Assembly: GCA_003209915.1 (NCBI GenBank)
Contig: QCOF01000002.1
Coordinates: 174,247 to 238,246, forward strand
Source: Pelagibacteraceae bacterium AG-430-E20
Lineage (GTDB): Bacteria > Pseudomonadota > Alphaproteobacteria > Pelagibacterales > Pelagibacteraceae
DNA: 64,000 nt
Reading direction: 5' to 3'
Shown: positions 14,738-25,387 of the stretch, in pieces
Layout of the letters: every line of letters begins with the position of its first letter
Position numbering within the stretch: the first letter of the stretch is position 1
Program-made: the position numbers and the translations under genes
The notes under the pieces: generated by a model
Told to the model about the DNA's origin: nothing
Databases searched by the model: none
The model's input: the letters and a program-made list of their open reading frames with translations, nothing else

Positions 14738-17730
14738 GATCTAACTCTTTCCCCTTTTGGATCTACATAATGCGATGAAACTATTTCTACTGGAATTACT
14801 TTATTTTTTAATGGAGACATTACAAATAATTTTTCCCCGATCATATTTTTTCCATCTTTCAAAATTGCAAGTGAAAAAGGATTATCGTGCTCTACACTCC
14901 AGCATGAGGCAGATATGTGTCCTAATTTTTTATTTGGTAAAGGAGCCTTAGCGTCTTTAACCAAATGAGAGCCCTCTGGTATACTTGTTTTTTTATCTAA
15001 AGGAACAACTCCAACAATCTTTTGCCTATCTTCTGAGATAAAAGCTTCTCTATTTAATGACCTTTTACCGATAAAATCTTTCTTTTTACTTACTAATCCA
15101 TCTAATGAAGTGTCGTAAGGAATAGTTCTTCCATCAAGTTCTGATCCCGCTACATGTCCCATTTCAATTCTCAATGTGGATAATGCCTCTGTTCCATATG
15201 GTTGAACTTGAAACTCTTGACCTAACTTAATGATTTTTTCCCACATAAAGTTTCCATTATCAGACTCTACATTTACCTCATAAGCTAATTCACCTGAAAA
15301 TGAGATTCTGAAAATTCTAGCTTTAACTCCAAACAGATCTGACTCCAAATATCCCATAAAAGGCAGTCCCTCATTTGAAACATCATTGTTAGGAAATAAT
15401 TTTTCTAATAACTTTCTAGATTTTGGTCCTGCTATAGCTGCTCCAGCCCATTGTTCGGTTGTAGAAACTACATTAACATTCAATTCAGGCCAAACGAGTT
15501 GTAAATAATATTCTAGATGTGAAAGAACATTTGCTGCTTGTGCTGTAGTGGTTGTCATATGATAATGATTTTCGGAAATCCTAGTTGTGGTTCCATCATC
15601 CATAACAATTCCATCTTCTCTAAGCATCACTCCATATCTTGCTTTACCAACCGGTAGTTTTAACCAAGCATTTGTATATACTCTATTAAGCAGTTCTGCT
15701 GCATCAGGACCCTTTATATCAATTTTTCCCAAGGTAGTAACATCACAAACTCCAACATTTGTTCTTACATTTTTGGCTTCTCGCTTTGATGCTTCGAAAA
15801 GAGTTTCATTCCCTTGTTTATAATATCTTGGTCTTAACCAAACTCCAGCATCAACAAATATAGCATTGTTTTTTTCATGCCAAGAATGCATTGGAGATTT
15901 ACGAGTAGGTTTAGAATGTTTTCCAACTTCTCTCCCTACGATTGCTCCAATAGATATTGGTGTATATGGAGGTCTAAAAGTTGTATGGCCTACTGCTGGT
16001 ACTACTTTATTTTCAATCTCAGAAACTAATTGTAATCCATTCAAATTACTTGTTTTGCCTTGGTCAGTTGCCATTCCAAGAGTTGTATACCTTTTAACAT
16101 GCTCTATAGATCGATAACCCTCTTTTAAAGCTATTTCAATATCTGATACAGAAACATCATTTTGAAAATCTAAAAATCTTTTATAATTTTTTCCTTCAGG
16201 CAAAGGAACACACCAAAACTTGTCATGTTGAGAAGATTTTTTTTCAACAACGTTAGGAAACGAAATTTTATTATCATTATTTGTAATCTTTTTCGATAGA
16301 TCTTGACCAGCAGTGAAAGAGTCTTTTAAAGTTTCTTCTAATGTAAAAATTCCATTAGCGGCACCTAAAGTTGTTTCATTTTGCTTAGACGTTCCAGGTA
16401 CAAAAGCATCAATTTCTTCTTTAAATTTAGTTTTATTGCCTGATTGTGATGCTAAATGAATAGTTGGCGTCCAAAAGCCTGAAACACAAATGCAATCACA
16501 CTTAATATTTTCAACTGTACCAAGTTGCTTTTTATTATCTGAAATTTTTGCTATATCAGCTGAATTTACTTTTTTATATCCCTGTGCAGCAACAACAACG
16601 TATGAAAATTTAATTTTAATACCAAGATTTATTGCTTCATTAATTATTTCTGATTGTGGATTAACTCTAGAGTCTAAGATGATTGGATTAATACCATTTT
16701 TCTTAAACTCAATTGCTGTCTCGTATCCACTATCATTATTTGTAAAAACTAATGGGTTTTTACCAACTAATACACCATATACTTTTAAATATTCTTTTGC
16801 TGCTGAGGACAACATTACACCGGGAGTATCATTATTGCCAAAAACCAATGGCCTTTCAATTGATCCTGAAGAAATTAAAACCTCTTTTGCCCTAATATAC
16901 CAAAGTCTTTGTTTTGGATGATACTTTTTTGTTTTTGGAAGATGATCGCTAACTTTTTCTGACATCACTAACATGTTATGGTCGTAGTAACCAAAAACTT
17001 GAGATCTATTCTTAACAACTACATTTGGCATTTCTTTCAACTCAGCAATAATACTATTTGCCCAATCCTCACCAGATTGGTTTCCAATATTTACATCGCT
17101 AGTTAATAGGGATCCTCCAAATCTTGGTTTATCCTCAGCTAAAATTATTCTTGCACCATTTTTTGCTGCTGCATAGGCACTTGCTAAACCTGATGGACCT
17201 GAACCAGCAATTAATAAATCACAATATTCATATTTATGCTCATACCTTTCCTTGTCGTGTTTGGTCGAGGCAACACCTAAACCTGCTGCTTTTCTAATAA
17301 AAGGTTCGTAAACTCTATACCAAAAACTTTTAGGCCACATAAAAGTCTTATAATAAAATCCTGCAGGTAGAAAAATTTTTAAAAAATTATTTATTGCACC
17401 AATATCGAAATTAACACTTGGCCAACAATTTACACTTTTAGCTTCTAATCCCTCAAAAAGTTCTTGTTCGGTAGCTTTGATGTTTGGTTCTGTTTCATTA
17501 TTTCTATAAAGCTGAACAATTGCATAAGGCTCATCTACCCCAGCTCCAAAAAAGCCTCTTGGTCTGTGATACTTAAAGCTTCTACCTACTAAATGAACTC
17601 CATTTGCAATTAAAGCAGATGCTAAAGTATCTCCCTCATAACCATAGTATGTTTTTCCATTAAATTTGAATGATAACTTTTTATCTCTATTAATCAGTCC
17701 ACCATTTTCTAATCTAAATGCTTGAGTCAT
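14734..17730 (-). CDS. soxA: sarcosine oxidase alpha subunit (SoxA-like)
   Basis: A 998-residue protein, full family length. The N-terminus ([15 protein letters not shown], then [11 protein letters not shown]) is the ferredoxin-like domain of Sox alpha. A Rossmann domain near residue 170 holds [22 protein letters not shown] for NAD binding. The C-terminal 390 residues are a GcvT-type tetrahydrofolate-binding domain ([29 protein letters not shown]). The complex demethylates sarcosine or a related N-methyl amino acid and passes the C1 unit to tetrahydrofolate. It overlaps soxG by 4 bp and soxD by 1 bp. fhs lies just past soxB on the other strand, fitting C1 recovery from methylene-THF. Confidence 0.93.
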   Translation of the reverse strand: MTQAFRLENGGLINRDKKLSFKFNGKTYYGYEGDTLASALIANGVHLVGRSFKYHRPRGFFGAGVDEPYAIVQLYRNNETEPNIKATEQELFEGLEAKSVNCWPSVNFDIGAINNFLKIFLPAGFYYKTFMWPKSFWYRVYEPFIRKAAGLGVASTKHDKERYEHKYEYCDLLIAGSGPSGLASAYAAAKNGARIILAEDKPRFGGSLLTSDVNIGNQSGEDWANSIIAELKEMPNVVVKNRSQVFGYYDHNMLVMSEKVSDHLPKTKKYHPKQRLWYIRAKEVLISSGSIERPLVFGNNDTPGVMLSSAAKEYLKVYGVLVGKNPLVFTNNDSGYETAIEFKKNGINPIILDSRVNPQSEIINEAINLGIKIKFSYVVVAAQGYKKVNSADIAKISDNKKQLGTVENIKCDCICVSGFWTPTIHLASQSGNKTKFKEEIDAFVPGTSKQNETTLGAANGIFTLEETLKDSFTAGQDLSKKITNNDNKISFPNVVEKKSSQHDKFWCVPLPEGKNYKRFLDFQNDVSVSDIEIALKEGYRSIEHVKRYTTLGMATDQGKTSNLNGLQLVSEIENKVVPAVGHTTFRPPYTPISIGAIVGREVGKHSKPTRKSPMHSWHEKNNAIFVDAGVWLRPRYYKQGNETLFEASKREAKNVRTNVGVCDVTTLGKIDIKGPDAAELLNRVYTNAWLKLPVGKARYGVMLREDGIVMDDGTTTRISENHYHMTTTTAQAANVLSHLEYYLQLVWPELNVNVVSTTEQWAGAAIAGPKSRKLLEKLFPNNDVSNEGLPFMGYLESDLFGVKARIFRISFSGELAYEVNVESDNGNFMWEKIIKLGQEFQVQPYGTEALSTLRIEMGHVAGSELDGRTIPYDTSLDGLVSKKKDFIGKRSLNREAFISEDRQKIVGVVPLDKKTSIPEGSHLVKDAKAPLPNKKLGHISASCWSVEHDNPFSLAILKDGKNMIGEKLFVMSPLKNKVIPVEIVSSHYVDPKGERVRS

Positions 17731-17999
17731 TAAGAAATTTCCTCGTCTGCTTTATGTGTATTAAATATTTCGTGAGTAGCAGTATCTCTTTCTACCTTAA
17801 TCCATTGCCTACATCCAGATAGATGCTGCCACAACTCTAAGTGCTTACCTCTTAAACTTTTTCGATTGTATACAAAACTATCCCATTCTTGATCAGAGAT
17901 TTCTTTGTTAAGTTCAGGTCTTTTTACGCTTGCATCTCCACCATACGAAAATTCATTTTGCGATCTCATCCCACAATAAGGACATTTAATATGAAGCAT
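17730..17999 (-). CDS. soxD: sarcosine oxidase delta subunit (SoxD-like)
   Basis: An 89-residue small zinc subunit. Cys6 and Cys9 (KCPYCGM), His59 and Cys63 (QHLSGCRQW) sit exactly at the four zinc-ligand positions that I recall for the Stenotrophomonas sarcosine oxidase delta subunit. It stabilises the heterotetramer and has no catalytic role of its own. It follows soxB with no spacer and overlaps soxA by one base. The match of all four ligand positions makes the subunit call strong. Confidence 0.92.
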   Translation of the reverse strand: MLHIKCPYCGMRSQNEFSYGGDASVKRPELNKEISDQEWDSFVYNRKSLRGKHLELWQHLSGCRQWIKVERDTATHEIFNTHKADEEIS

Positions 18000-19256
18000 T
18001 TAAGATATCCAGGTCTTCGTACCAAGTCCTTTTTCATCAATTAAGTGGCCTGTGCTAAATCGATTTAAACTAAATCCAGCATTTAATTCATGAACTCTAT
18101 CTTGAGCAATTGTGTGTGCGAATGTCCAACCGGATGCTGGTGTTGCTTTGAAACCTCCGTAACACCAACCACAGTTCAAATACAAACCATCAATATGTGT
18201 TTTGTCAATTATAGGCGAACCATCCATTGACATATCCATTATACCACCCCAAGTTCTAAGCATTTTCAATTTACTTAAAAAAGGCATCATTGCTATTCCC
18301 TCGGTCAAAACATGTTGGAGAGTTGGTAAATTTCCTCTTTGAGCGTAGCTGTTATATCCATCAAGATCTCCACCCATTACCATTTCTCCTTTATCAGATT
18401 GACTAATGTAAAAATGACCAGCACCAAAAGTTACTACTCTATCTAAAATTGGTTTAACTGGCTCTGATACACACGCTTGAAGAAGGTGTGTTTCTATAGG
18501 TAAAGTCATATTTAACTTTTCGGCTAACATATTTGTACTTCCAGCAACACATAAACCAACTTTTTTAGTTTTTATATTTCCTCGAGATGTTCTTATGCCA
18601 TTAATCTTGCCCGCTGTAACATCAAAACCAGTTACTTCACAATTTTGAATTATATCTACACCCATCGAGTCTGCTTGACGTGCGTATCCCCAAGCAACTG
18701 CATCGTGTCTTGCTGTTCCTGCGCTTGGTTGCATTAATCCACCAAAAATTGGAAACCTTACGTTTTCAGAAAAGTCAGCCATTGGAATTATTTCTTTTAC
18801 TTGTTCACGGTTTAATAAGACTGCATCAATCCCGTTTAATCTCATTGAATTTCCTCGTCTTGCATAGGCATTCATTTGCGCATCTGAGTGTGCAAGATTG
18901 ATAATTCCTCTTGGAGAAAACATCACATTATAATTTAAATCTTGGCTCATTTTTCTCCACAGATCCATTCCAAACTCACTAAAGAGAGCGTTTTCATCAT
19001 GCATGTAATTTGATCTAATTATCGTTGTGTTTCTTCCAACGTTTCCACCACCTATCCAACCTTTTTCAATAATTGCTACCTTGGTAATATTATGTTCTTT
19101 TGCAAGGTAATATGCAGTGGCAAGTCCATGGCCTCCACCACCAATAATAACTACATCATATTCCTCTTTTGGGGTTGGATCCTTCCAAGCTAAATCCCAG
19201 TTTTCATGATTAGAAAATGCGTTTTTAACTAAATTAAATATAGAATATTTTTGCAT
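18000..19256 (-). CDS. soxB: sarcosine oxidase beta subunit (SoxB-like), FAD/FMN
   Basis: A 418-residue flavoprotein of the DAO/SoxB family. The FAD-binding turn is VVIIGGGGHGLATAYYLA (residues 35-52), followed by IEKGWIGGGNVGRNTTIIRSNY. The C-terminal GWCYGGFKATPASGWTFAH is the family's FAD-contacting end. It oxidises the N-methyl amino acid (sarcosine in the classic enzyme). It is the first gene of soxBDAG, divergent from fhs across 128 bp with no obvious Shine-Dalgarno. The substrate could also be N-methylglutamate, because the neighbouring locus holds GmaS/Mgs-type genes. Confidence 0.93.
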   Translation of the reverse strand: MQKYSIFNLVKNAFSNHENWDLAWKDPTPKEEYDVVIIGGGGHGLATAYYLAKEHNITKVAIIEKGWIGGGNVGRNTTIIRSNYMHDENALFSEFGMDLWRKMSQDLNYNVMFSPRGIINLAHSDAQMNAYARRGNSMRLNGIDAVLLNREQVKEIIPMADFSENVRFPIFGGLMQPSAGTARHDAVAWGYARQADSMGVDIIQNCEVTGFDVTAGKINGIRTSRGNIKTKKVGLCVAGSTNMLAEKLNMTLPIETHLLQACVSEPVKPILDRVVTFGAGHFYISQSDKGEMVMGGDLDGYNSYAQRGNLPTLQHVLTEGIAMMPFLSKLKMLRTWGGIMDMSMDGSPIIDKTHIDGLYLNCGWCYGGFKATPASGWTFAHTIAQDRVHELNAGFSLNRFSTGHLIDEKGLGTKTWIS

Positions 19257-19384
19257 CCATTAATTTTATAACAAAGAATATAAATAGTTCTTATTTTTTT
19301 TATATATATTTTTTAGAAGTTTCCAAATATGACAAAAAAGGATAAGAAGTCTGCAACGATAACATTTAATTTATAGGATTAATA

Positions 19385-21070
19385 ATGAGTGATGTTAAAT
19401 CAGATATCCAAATAGCAAGAGAAGCAAAAATGCAGCCTATAAATGAGGTATTGGCAAAGATAAATGTTCCAGATGAGAGTACTGCTTTCAGTCCAATGGG
19501 ACGACATATTGCAAAAATTAACTTAGAATATTTAGATACATTAAAAGATAAACCAGAAGGAAAACTAATTTTAGTCACTGCAATTACACCTACACCTGCT
19601 GGTGAAGGTAAAACAACTACTTCAGTTGGTTTAAATGATGGATTAAATAAAATTGGAAAAAAATCTATAGTTTGTTTAAGAGAGCCAAGTCTCGGACCTT
19701 CCTTTGGGATGAAAGGTGGTGCAGCTGGAGGAGGTTACGCTCAAGTTGTTCCAATGGAACAAATTAATTTACATTTTACTGGAGATTTTCATGCAATTAC
19801 TTCAGCTCATAATCTATTATCAGCATTAATAGATAATCATATCTATTGGGGCAATAAATTAGATATAGATGTAAGACGGATTGTTTGGAAAAGAGTTATG
19901 GATATGAACGACCGTTCATTAAGATCAATAAATATAAATTTAGGTGGAGTAGCAAATGGTTATCCAAGGGAAGATGGATTTGACATTACTGTTGCTTCAG
20001 AAATAATGGCAATTTTCTGCTTATCAAATGATTTGGAAGATTTAGAAAAAAGAATTGGTAATATAACAATTGCTTATACCAGAGATAAAAAACCTGTTTA
20101 TGCAAAAGACTTGAAAGCACAAGGTCCAATGACTGTATTATTAAAAGATGCAATCAGACCAAATGTAACTCAAACATTAGAAAATAATCCTGCAATTATT
20201 CATGGTGGTCCTTTTGCAAATATTGCACATGGATGTAACTCGGTTATAGCAACTAAAACTGGATTAAAACTCGCAGACTATGTTGTAACAGAAGCTGGTT
20301 TTGGTGCAGACCTTGGAGCAGAAAAGTTTTTAGATATAAAGTGCAGAAAATCTAACTTAAAACCAAGTTGTGTAGTCATTGTTGCAACCATTAGAGCTTT
20401 AAAAATGCATGGTGGCGTTGCAAAAGATGACTTAAAAAATGAAAATGTCGAGGCCTTAAAAAAAGGCCTAGTCAATCTTGAGCGACACATAGAAAATGTT
20501 AAAAAATTTGGATTACCTGTAGCAATTGCGGTAAATCATTTTATTAAAGATACAGACAGGGAAGTTAAAGCTTTAATTGATTTTTGTGACAGCCAAGGGG
20601 TTAAAGCAAGTTTATGCACTCACTGGGCAAATGGTGGTGAAGGAACAAAAGAATTAGCAGCACATGTTGCTGATTTGTGTGAAAAAAAAGATGCTAAGTT
20701 TAATTTTCTTTATGAAAGTAAAACACCTCTGTTTAAAAAAATAGAGACAATTGCTAAAGAAATATACAGAGCTGATGAAGTAATTGCCGATACAAAAATA
20801 AGAGATCAATTAAAAAGTTTTGAAAAAGCTGGATACGGAGAACTACCTATTTGTGTAGCGAAAACACAATACAGTTTTTCAACTGATCCAAATTTGAAAG
20901 GCGCACCAATTGGTCACGTTTTACCTGTAAGAGAAATAAGATTATCGTCAGGTGCAGAATTTATTGTAGTTGTTTGTGGAGCAATTATGACTATGCCAGG
21001 ACTTCCACGTGTTCCTGCAGCAGACTCTATAAAGCTAAATGAAAAAGGTGAAATAGAAGGATTATTCTAG
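19385..21070 (+). CDS. fhs: formate-tetrahydrofolate ligase
   Basis: A 561-residue Fhs of normal size. The P-loop-like [19 protein letters not shown] lies near residues 69-87. [23 protein letters not shown] and [16 protein letters not shown] are both Fhs signatures. It links formate and tetrahydrofolate with ATP to give 10-formyl-THF; in reverse it can yield ATP from C1 oxidation. The ATG at 19385 follows an AGGA motif. It is divergent from soxBDAG and its last 9 bp overlap the convergent amidotransferase gene. In this context it probably handles C1 units released by demethylases. Confidence 0.97.
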   Translation: MSDVKSDIQIAREAKMQPINEVLAKINVPDESTAFSPMGRHIAKINLEYLDTLKDKPEGKLILVTAITPTPAGEGKTTTSVGLNDGLNKIGKKSIVCLREPSLGPSFGMKGGAAGGGYAQVVPMEQINLHFTGDFHAITSAHNLLSALIDNHIYWGNKLDIDVRRIVWKRVMDMNDRSLRSININLGGVANGYPREDGFDITVASEIMAIFCLSNDLEDLEKRIGNITIAYTRDKKPVYAKDLKAQGPMTVLLKDAIRPNVTQTLENNPAIIHGGPFANIAHGCNSVIATKTGLKLADYVVTEAGFGADLGAEKFLDIKCRKSNLKPSCVVIVATIRALKMHGGVAKDDLKNENVEALKKGLVNLERHIENVKKFGLPVAIAVNHFIKDTDREVKALIDFCDSQGVKASLCTHWANGGEGTKELAAHVADLCEKKDAKFNFLYESKTPLFKKIETIAKEIYRADEVIADTKIRDQLKSFEKAGYGELPICVAKTQYSFSTDPNLKGAPIGHVLPVREIRLSSGAEFIVVVCGAIMTMPGLPRVPAADSIKLNEKGEIEGLF

Positions 21071-21850
21071 GTTAAGATAATTTAACCAATTTTCTAATTC
21101 CCTCATCCTAGAAATTTTATCAAGCTTAGTATTTTCAGTTTCGATATACTGTATATGACTATTAATTTCTTTCTCATCACTAAAAGCTTTTTTTTTTAAA
21201 AGCCTCTCTTTTCTAAAAACAATAATATTAACCATTTTATTATAGGTAATTTCTGGATGATATTGGAGCCCCCAAATATCACAATCATTTACTTTAAAAT
21301 TTAAACCTTGAACTTTATTAATTGGATTTGAGGCTAACAACACAGAATTTTGTGGCATAGTTACTACTTCATCAAAATTAAATGCAGGCGTATTAAATTT
21401 TTTTTGTTTATTCTTATAAAGTGGATGATCTAATCCTGTTTCATTTATTTCAACATCAACAGCAATTCCTTTATGTGAACCTTTGGTACCCTTTTTAACT
21501 TCACCTCCAGCTGCTGTGACTGCTACTTGCATGCCCCAACATATTGCTAAGATTTTTTTAATTTTTTTTTGACACTCTTTCATAAACTGAATCTGTCTTC
21601 TAATTTCAGGTGTATCATTATAAATATTTAAACTACTGCCACCCCAAATAAGTCCATCATAGCTTTCTAAATGGTCTATGTTTTTGATTATATTTTCATC
21701 AGATGATGGATTTACAACGTCAGTTTTTATATCTTTTGTAAAAAAACCGAGACTATCTTTCAAACTCTCAGTGTGAGTTTGTATTCCTGCTGATGAAAAA
21801 TTTTGATTTTCTTTTTTTAAATTTCCTTCAACAATTAATATTTTTTTCAT
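21062..21850 (-). CDS. class I glutamine amidotransferase-like protein
   Basis: A 262-residue protein with the class I amidotransferase triad: the nucleophile elbow AICWGMQVA (Cys) and the GLQYHPEI His-Glu pair. The opening strand is [16 protein letters not shown]. It resembles the GATase domains of GuaA and PuuD-like gamma-glutamyl hydrolases. No acceptor domain is fused, so it could hydrolyse a gamma-glutamyl amide or serve a separate synthase. It overlaps the alcohol dehydrogenase stop/start by 1 bp, so the two are coupled. Given the gamma-glutamyl-methylamide genes further along, a gamma-glutamyl substrate is tempting but unproven. Confidence 0.75.
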   Translation of the reverse strand: MKKILIVEGNLKKENQNFSSAGIQTHTESLKDSLGFFTKDIKTDVVNPSSDENIIKNIDHLESYDGLIWGGSSLNIYNDTPEIRRQIQFMKECQKKIKKILAICWGMQVAVTAAGGEVKKGTKGSHKGIAVDVEINETGLDHPLYKNKQKKFNTPAFNFDEVVTMPQNSVLLASNPINKVQGLNFKVNDCDIWGLQYHPEITYNKMVNIIVFRKERLLKKKAFSDEKEINSHIQYIETENTKLDKISRMRELENWLNYLNLE

Positions 21851-23007
21851 TAAATCAAATTTCCTGAAATGCTATTTTCATACATTATTCTCAAATCTTT
21901 TTGATTTATTTTTTTTGGGTTTCCACCAGTGGACGGATCTTCAAACGCCATTAAAGAAAGTTCATCAAGGTTAATTTTATTGCAATCCATAACATCTGAT
22001 AGTTTGTGAGGGATGTTCAAATCTTTTCTCAATTCTAAAATCCACTCTAAAAAACTATTAAAACTTTTATTTAAATTTAAATAATCACAAATTTCAATAA
22101 TCTTGTGTTCTATTTCATTTCTATTAAATGATAAGACATAAGGCATAAATATTGCATTTGATAAACCATGATGAATATTAAACTTTGAATTAACCGGATG
22201 ACTTAAAGAATGTATTGCTCCTAGACCTTTTTGGAATGCAGTTGAGCCCATCGATGAAGCCGAAAGTAAACTCATTCTTGCTTCGATATTTTTTCCATCT
22301 TTATAGGCAGTAATTAAATATTTTTTAATTAATTTAATACCTTCTATTGCAATACCATTTGCCATTGGATGGAAGCCTGGTGCGCAAAATGCTTCCAGGT
22401 TATGTGCTAATGCATCCATACCTGTTGCTGCTGTTAATTTGGGTGAAAGATCTAAAGTTAAAATGGGATCTAAAATAACAATTGATGGCAACAATTTTGG
22501 ATGAAAAATAATTTTTTTAACACCTGTATCTTTATTAATAATTGCAGAAGCTCTTCCTGTTTCTGAACCTGTGCCAGCAGTTGTGGGTATTGCAATAATA
22601 CTTGGGATTTTAGAACTAACAGCTCTTTTCCAATAGTCACCAATATCTTCAAAATCCCAAATTGGCCTTTCTTGACCACACATAAATGCTATGGCCTTAC
22701 CTACGTCGAGTGCGCTACCACCACCAATTGCTATTACACCATTGCAGTTAGTTTTGTTATAAACTTTTACACCTTCTTCTACATTTTCGCCTATTGGGTT
22801 TCCTGAAAAATTTGAAAAAATTTCTAAATTATTAAATTTTTTTTTCAAATCCTGTATAATTTGCTTAATCATATCCAGATTAATTAGATCTTTGTCAGTA
22901 ACGAATAATGGATTTGATATTTTTAATTCTTGACAGGCATCAAATAAATTATTGATCCTATTTTCACCTACCCACATCAAAGTTGGGTAATTCCAATTAT
23001 GATTCAT
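21850..23007 (-). CDS. iron-containing alcohol dehydrogenase
   Basis: A 385-residue group III alcohol dehydrogenase. GVIAIGGGSALDVGKAIA is the nucleotide-binding segment, PTTAGTGSETG is a family signature, and the metal ligands lie in MDALAHNLEAF (Asp/His) and the SLSHPVNSKFNIHHG block. It reduces or oxidises short aldehydes or alcohols with NAD(P). Its place between the amidotransferase and tmm suggests an aldehyde or alcohol from methylamine metabolism, but the substrate is not known. It overlaps the downstream amidotransferase gene by 1 bp and is divergent from tmm across 76 bp. Confidence 0.88.
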   Translation of the reverse strand: MNHNWNYPTLMWVGENRINNLFDACQELKISNPLFVTDKDLINLDMIKQIIQDLKKKFNNLEIFSNFSGNPIGENVEEGVKVYNKTNCNGVIAIGGGSALDVGKAIAFMCGQERPIWDFEDIGDYWKRAVSSKIPSIIAIPTTAGTGSETGRASAIINKDTGVKKIIFHPKLLPSIVILDPILTLDLSPKLTAATGMDALAHNLEAFCAPGFHPMANGIAIEGIKLIKKYLITAYKDGKNIEARMSLLSASSMGSTAFQKGLGAIHSLSHPVNSKFNIHHGLSNAIFMPYVLSFNRNEIEHKIIEICDYLNLNKSFNSFLEWILELRKDLNIPHKLSDVMDCNKINLDELSLMAFEDPSTGGNPKKINQKDLRIMYENSISGNLI

Positions 23008-23083
23008 AGTAAATTATAATTTTATTTTTCTTTTTTTGTTAGTAAGATATATTTATAGAATTATTAATGATAGGAAAATTTAG

Positions 23084-24415
23084 ATGTCTAAAGTAGCGAT
23101 TATAGGTGCGGGTCCATGTGGTCTTTCAATGTTGAGAGCGTTTGAACATTTGGAAAATAAAGGAGAAAAAATACCAGAAATAGTTTGTTTCGAAAAACAA
23201 GATAACTGGGGTGGACTTTGGAATTATAGCTGGAGAACAGGTTCTGACCAATATGGAGATCCAGTACCAAACAGTATGTACAGATATTTGTGGTCAAACG
23301 GTCCTAAAGAATGTTTGGAGTTTGCTGATTATTCTTTTGACGAACACTTTGGTAAACCAATACCATCTTTTCCTCCTAGAGAAGTTCTATATGACTATAT
23401 AGTTGGAAGAGTAAGCAAAGGTAATTTAAAACATAAAATTAAATTTAATACTCGAGTTACAAATACATCATTTAAAAATGACAAGTTTGAAATTAGCTAT
23501 CAAGATAAAGCTAATAATAAAATTTTAACCGAAAATTTTGATTATTTGGTTATTTCGACTGGTCATTTTTCTGTGCCTTTTATCCCAGAATACGAGGGAA
23601 TGAATTCCTTTCCTGGAAGGATTATGCATTCTCACGACTTTAGAGATGCTGAAGAATTTAGAGACAAAAATGTAATTGTTCTTGGCAGTAGCTATTCTGC
23701 AGAAGATGTTGCACTACAGTGTAATAAATATGGAGCTAAAAGTGTTACTATTGGCTTTAGACACAATCCAATGGGATTTAAATGGCCCAAAGGTATGAAG
23801 GAAGTTCACTATTTAGATAAACTTGATGGTAAAAATGCAATTTTCAAAGATGGTACAAAACAAGAGGCTGATGTAATAATTTTGTGTACTGGTTATCTTC
23901 ATCATTTTCCATTCTTAGAAGAAAGTATAAAATTAAAAACTCACAACAGATTATATCCACCAAAATTATATAAAGGGATTGTATGGCAAGATAATCATAA
24001 AGTTTTATATCTAGGAATGCAGGATCAATTTCATACTTTTAATATGTTCGATTGCCAAGCTTGGTATGCACGGGATGTTATTATGGGCAAAATCAAGATG
24101 CCTAATAATGATGAGATAGAAAAAGATATTAACAAGTGGGTTGGAATGGAAGAAAAATTAGAAAATCCGGATCAAATGATAGATTTTCAAACAGAGTATA
24201 CCAAAGAACTTCATGAAATGTCAGATTATCCTAAGATAGATTTTGAATTAATAAGAAAACATTTCAAAGAGTGGGAGCATCATAAAATTGAAGATATTCT
24301 AACTTATAGAAATAAATCCTTTTCTTCACCTGTGACTGGTTCTATTGCTCCAATCCATCATACGCCTTGGGAAAAAGCAATGGACGATTCTATGAAAACT
24401 TTTCTAAATAAATAA
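23084..24415 (+). CDS. tmm: trimethylamine monooxygenase (flavin-containing)
   Basis: A 443-residue FMO of the bacterial trimethylamine monooxygenase type. The FAD turn GAGPCG (8-13), the FMO-identifying motif FxGxxxHxxxF (F176-PGRIMHSHD-F186) and the NADPH turn GSSYSA (201-206) are all present. The length matches known Tmm (about 445). It oxidises trimethylamine to TMAO with O2 and NADPH, making the substrate of the transporter/demethylase module 6 kb away. An AGGA motif precedes the ATG. It converges on gpsA with a 3-bp gap. The family call is strong, and trimethylamine specificity is supported by the linked tmo and tdm genes. Confidence 0.9.
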   Translation: MSKVAIIGAGPCGLSMLRAFEHLENKGEKIPEIVCFEKQDNWGGLWNYSWRTGSDQYGDPVPNSMYRYLWSNGPKECLEFADYSFDEHFGKPIPSFPPREVLYDYIVGRVSKGNLKHKIKFNTRVTNTSFKNDKFEISYQDKANNKILTENFDYLVISTGHFSVPFIPEYEGMNSFPGRIMHSHDFRDAEEFRDKNVIVLGSSYSAEDVALQCNKYGAKSVTIGFRHNPMGFKWPKGMKEVHYLDKLDGKNAIFKDGTKQEADVIILCTGYLHHFPFLEESIKLKTHNRLYPPKLYKGIVWQDNHKVLYLGMQDQFHTFNMFDCQAWYARDVIMGKIKMPNNDEIEKDINKWVGMEEKLENPDQMIDFQTEYTKELHEMSDYPKIDFELIRKHFKEWEHHKIEDILTYRNKSFSSPVTGSIAPIHHTPWEKAMDDSMKTFLNK

Positions 24416-24418
24416 AAT

Positions 24419-25378
24419 TTAATATTTTATTTTTAATTTTTTATTTTTTGTGATTGCATTTAATAATGCAATCATTAAAGGGATTTTTTTACGATTGAGT
24501 TTCTTTAAAACATATGGAGCTATTTCAAAGGCCAAATCAGCACCTTCAACAGTATCATCTTTCATAAATTTTCTTTTAGCCGATCTAAAAGTAAATCCTT
24601 TACCAAGATAATCACCCATTTTACTATTTCTGCCGCCAACGGCACTTACATACAGATCACCTATACCAGCAAGTCCATAAACAGTTTCTTTTTTTCCCTT
24701 AAAATGTTTTATTAAATAATCCATTTCATCAATTGATTTTCTAAATAAAGCTGAGGATGTATTCTCGCCTTGGCCTGATCCAATTATCATAGAATATATA
24801 TTTTTAATTGCTGATGAGAACTCTACTCCTCTAACATCAGTTGTATGTTCTGTTTTGTAATAACTTGTGGATATCATTTTTCCAATATCTTTTGCAACCT
24901 TGAGTTTTTTGTTCCCAATTACAGTGTAACTTTTTATCTTTCGAGCCAGCTCTTTTGCTAAGCATGGTCCTTTTAAAACAGATACATTTAGTTTGTTATT
25001 AGTTTTATTAAGCTGTTCAGACATAGTAATAATTTTTTTTGTTTTATCTAACTTTAGTCCTTTTGTAAGAACCAAAATGGGAGTTTTATTTTTAAAATGC
25101 GTTAAATATTTGCTGATGATATCTATCCCAACCGAACTTACAGCCACAACTATAAGATTCCATTTTAAATTTAACATTTCTGGAACAAATTTTTTTGTTA
25201 TTATTTGTTTTGGTAGATTAATTTTTAAAGATGGATGAAATTTTTTTTTAAGATTTAGTTTATTAATTAACTTAATATTATGCGGCTCTGATAATGTTAC
25301 TTTATGTTTGTTTTCTGTCAAAGGAATAGAAAAGGCTGCTCCCATTGCCCCTGATCCTATAATCAATATATTTTTCAC
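24419..25378 (-). CDS. gpsA: NAD(P)-dependent glycerol-3-phosphate dehydrogenase
   Basis: A 319-residue GpsA. The N-terminal ILIIGSGAMGAAFSIPL is the Rossmann turn, and LVLTKGLKLDKTKKIITMSE and SVLKGPCLAKELARK are family motifs. VEFSSAIKNIYSMIIGSG gives the catalytic Lys region. It makes sn-glycerol-3-phosphate from dihydroxyacetone phosphate for phospholipid synthesis. It sits between tmm and the TMAO transporter genes without an obvious metabolic link. Length is near normal (about 330). Confidence 0.92.
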   Translation of the reverse strand: MKNILIIGSGAMGAAFSIPLTENKHKVTLSEPHNIKLINKLNLKKKFHPSLKINLPKQIITKKFVPEMLNLKWNLIVVAVSSVGIDIISKYLTHFKNKTPILVLTKGLKLDKTKKIITMSEQLNKTNNKLNVSVLKGPCLAKELARKIKSYTVIGNKKLKVAKDIGKMISTSYYKTEHTTDVRGVEFSSAIKNIYSMIIGSGQGENTSSALFRKSIDEMDYLIKHFKGKKETVYGLAGIGDLYVSAVGGRNSKMGDYLGKGFTFRSAKRKFMKDDTVEGADLAFEIAPYVLKKLNRKKIPLMIALLNAITKNKKLKIKY

Positions 25379-25387
25379 ATTTATAAA

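Noticed and set aside
16490..16921. 143-residue open frame antisense to soxA
   Set aside because: It lies wholly inside the strongly supported soxA frame, and has no ribosome site or family motif. It is a shadow of the AT-rich coding bias.
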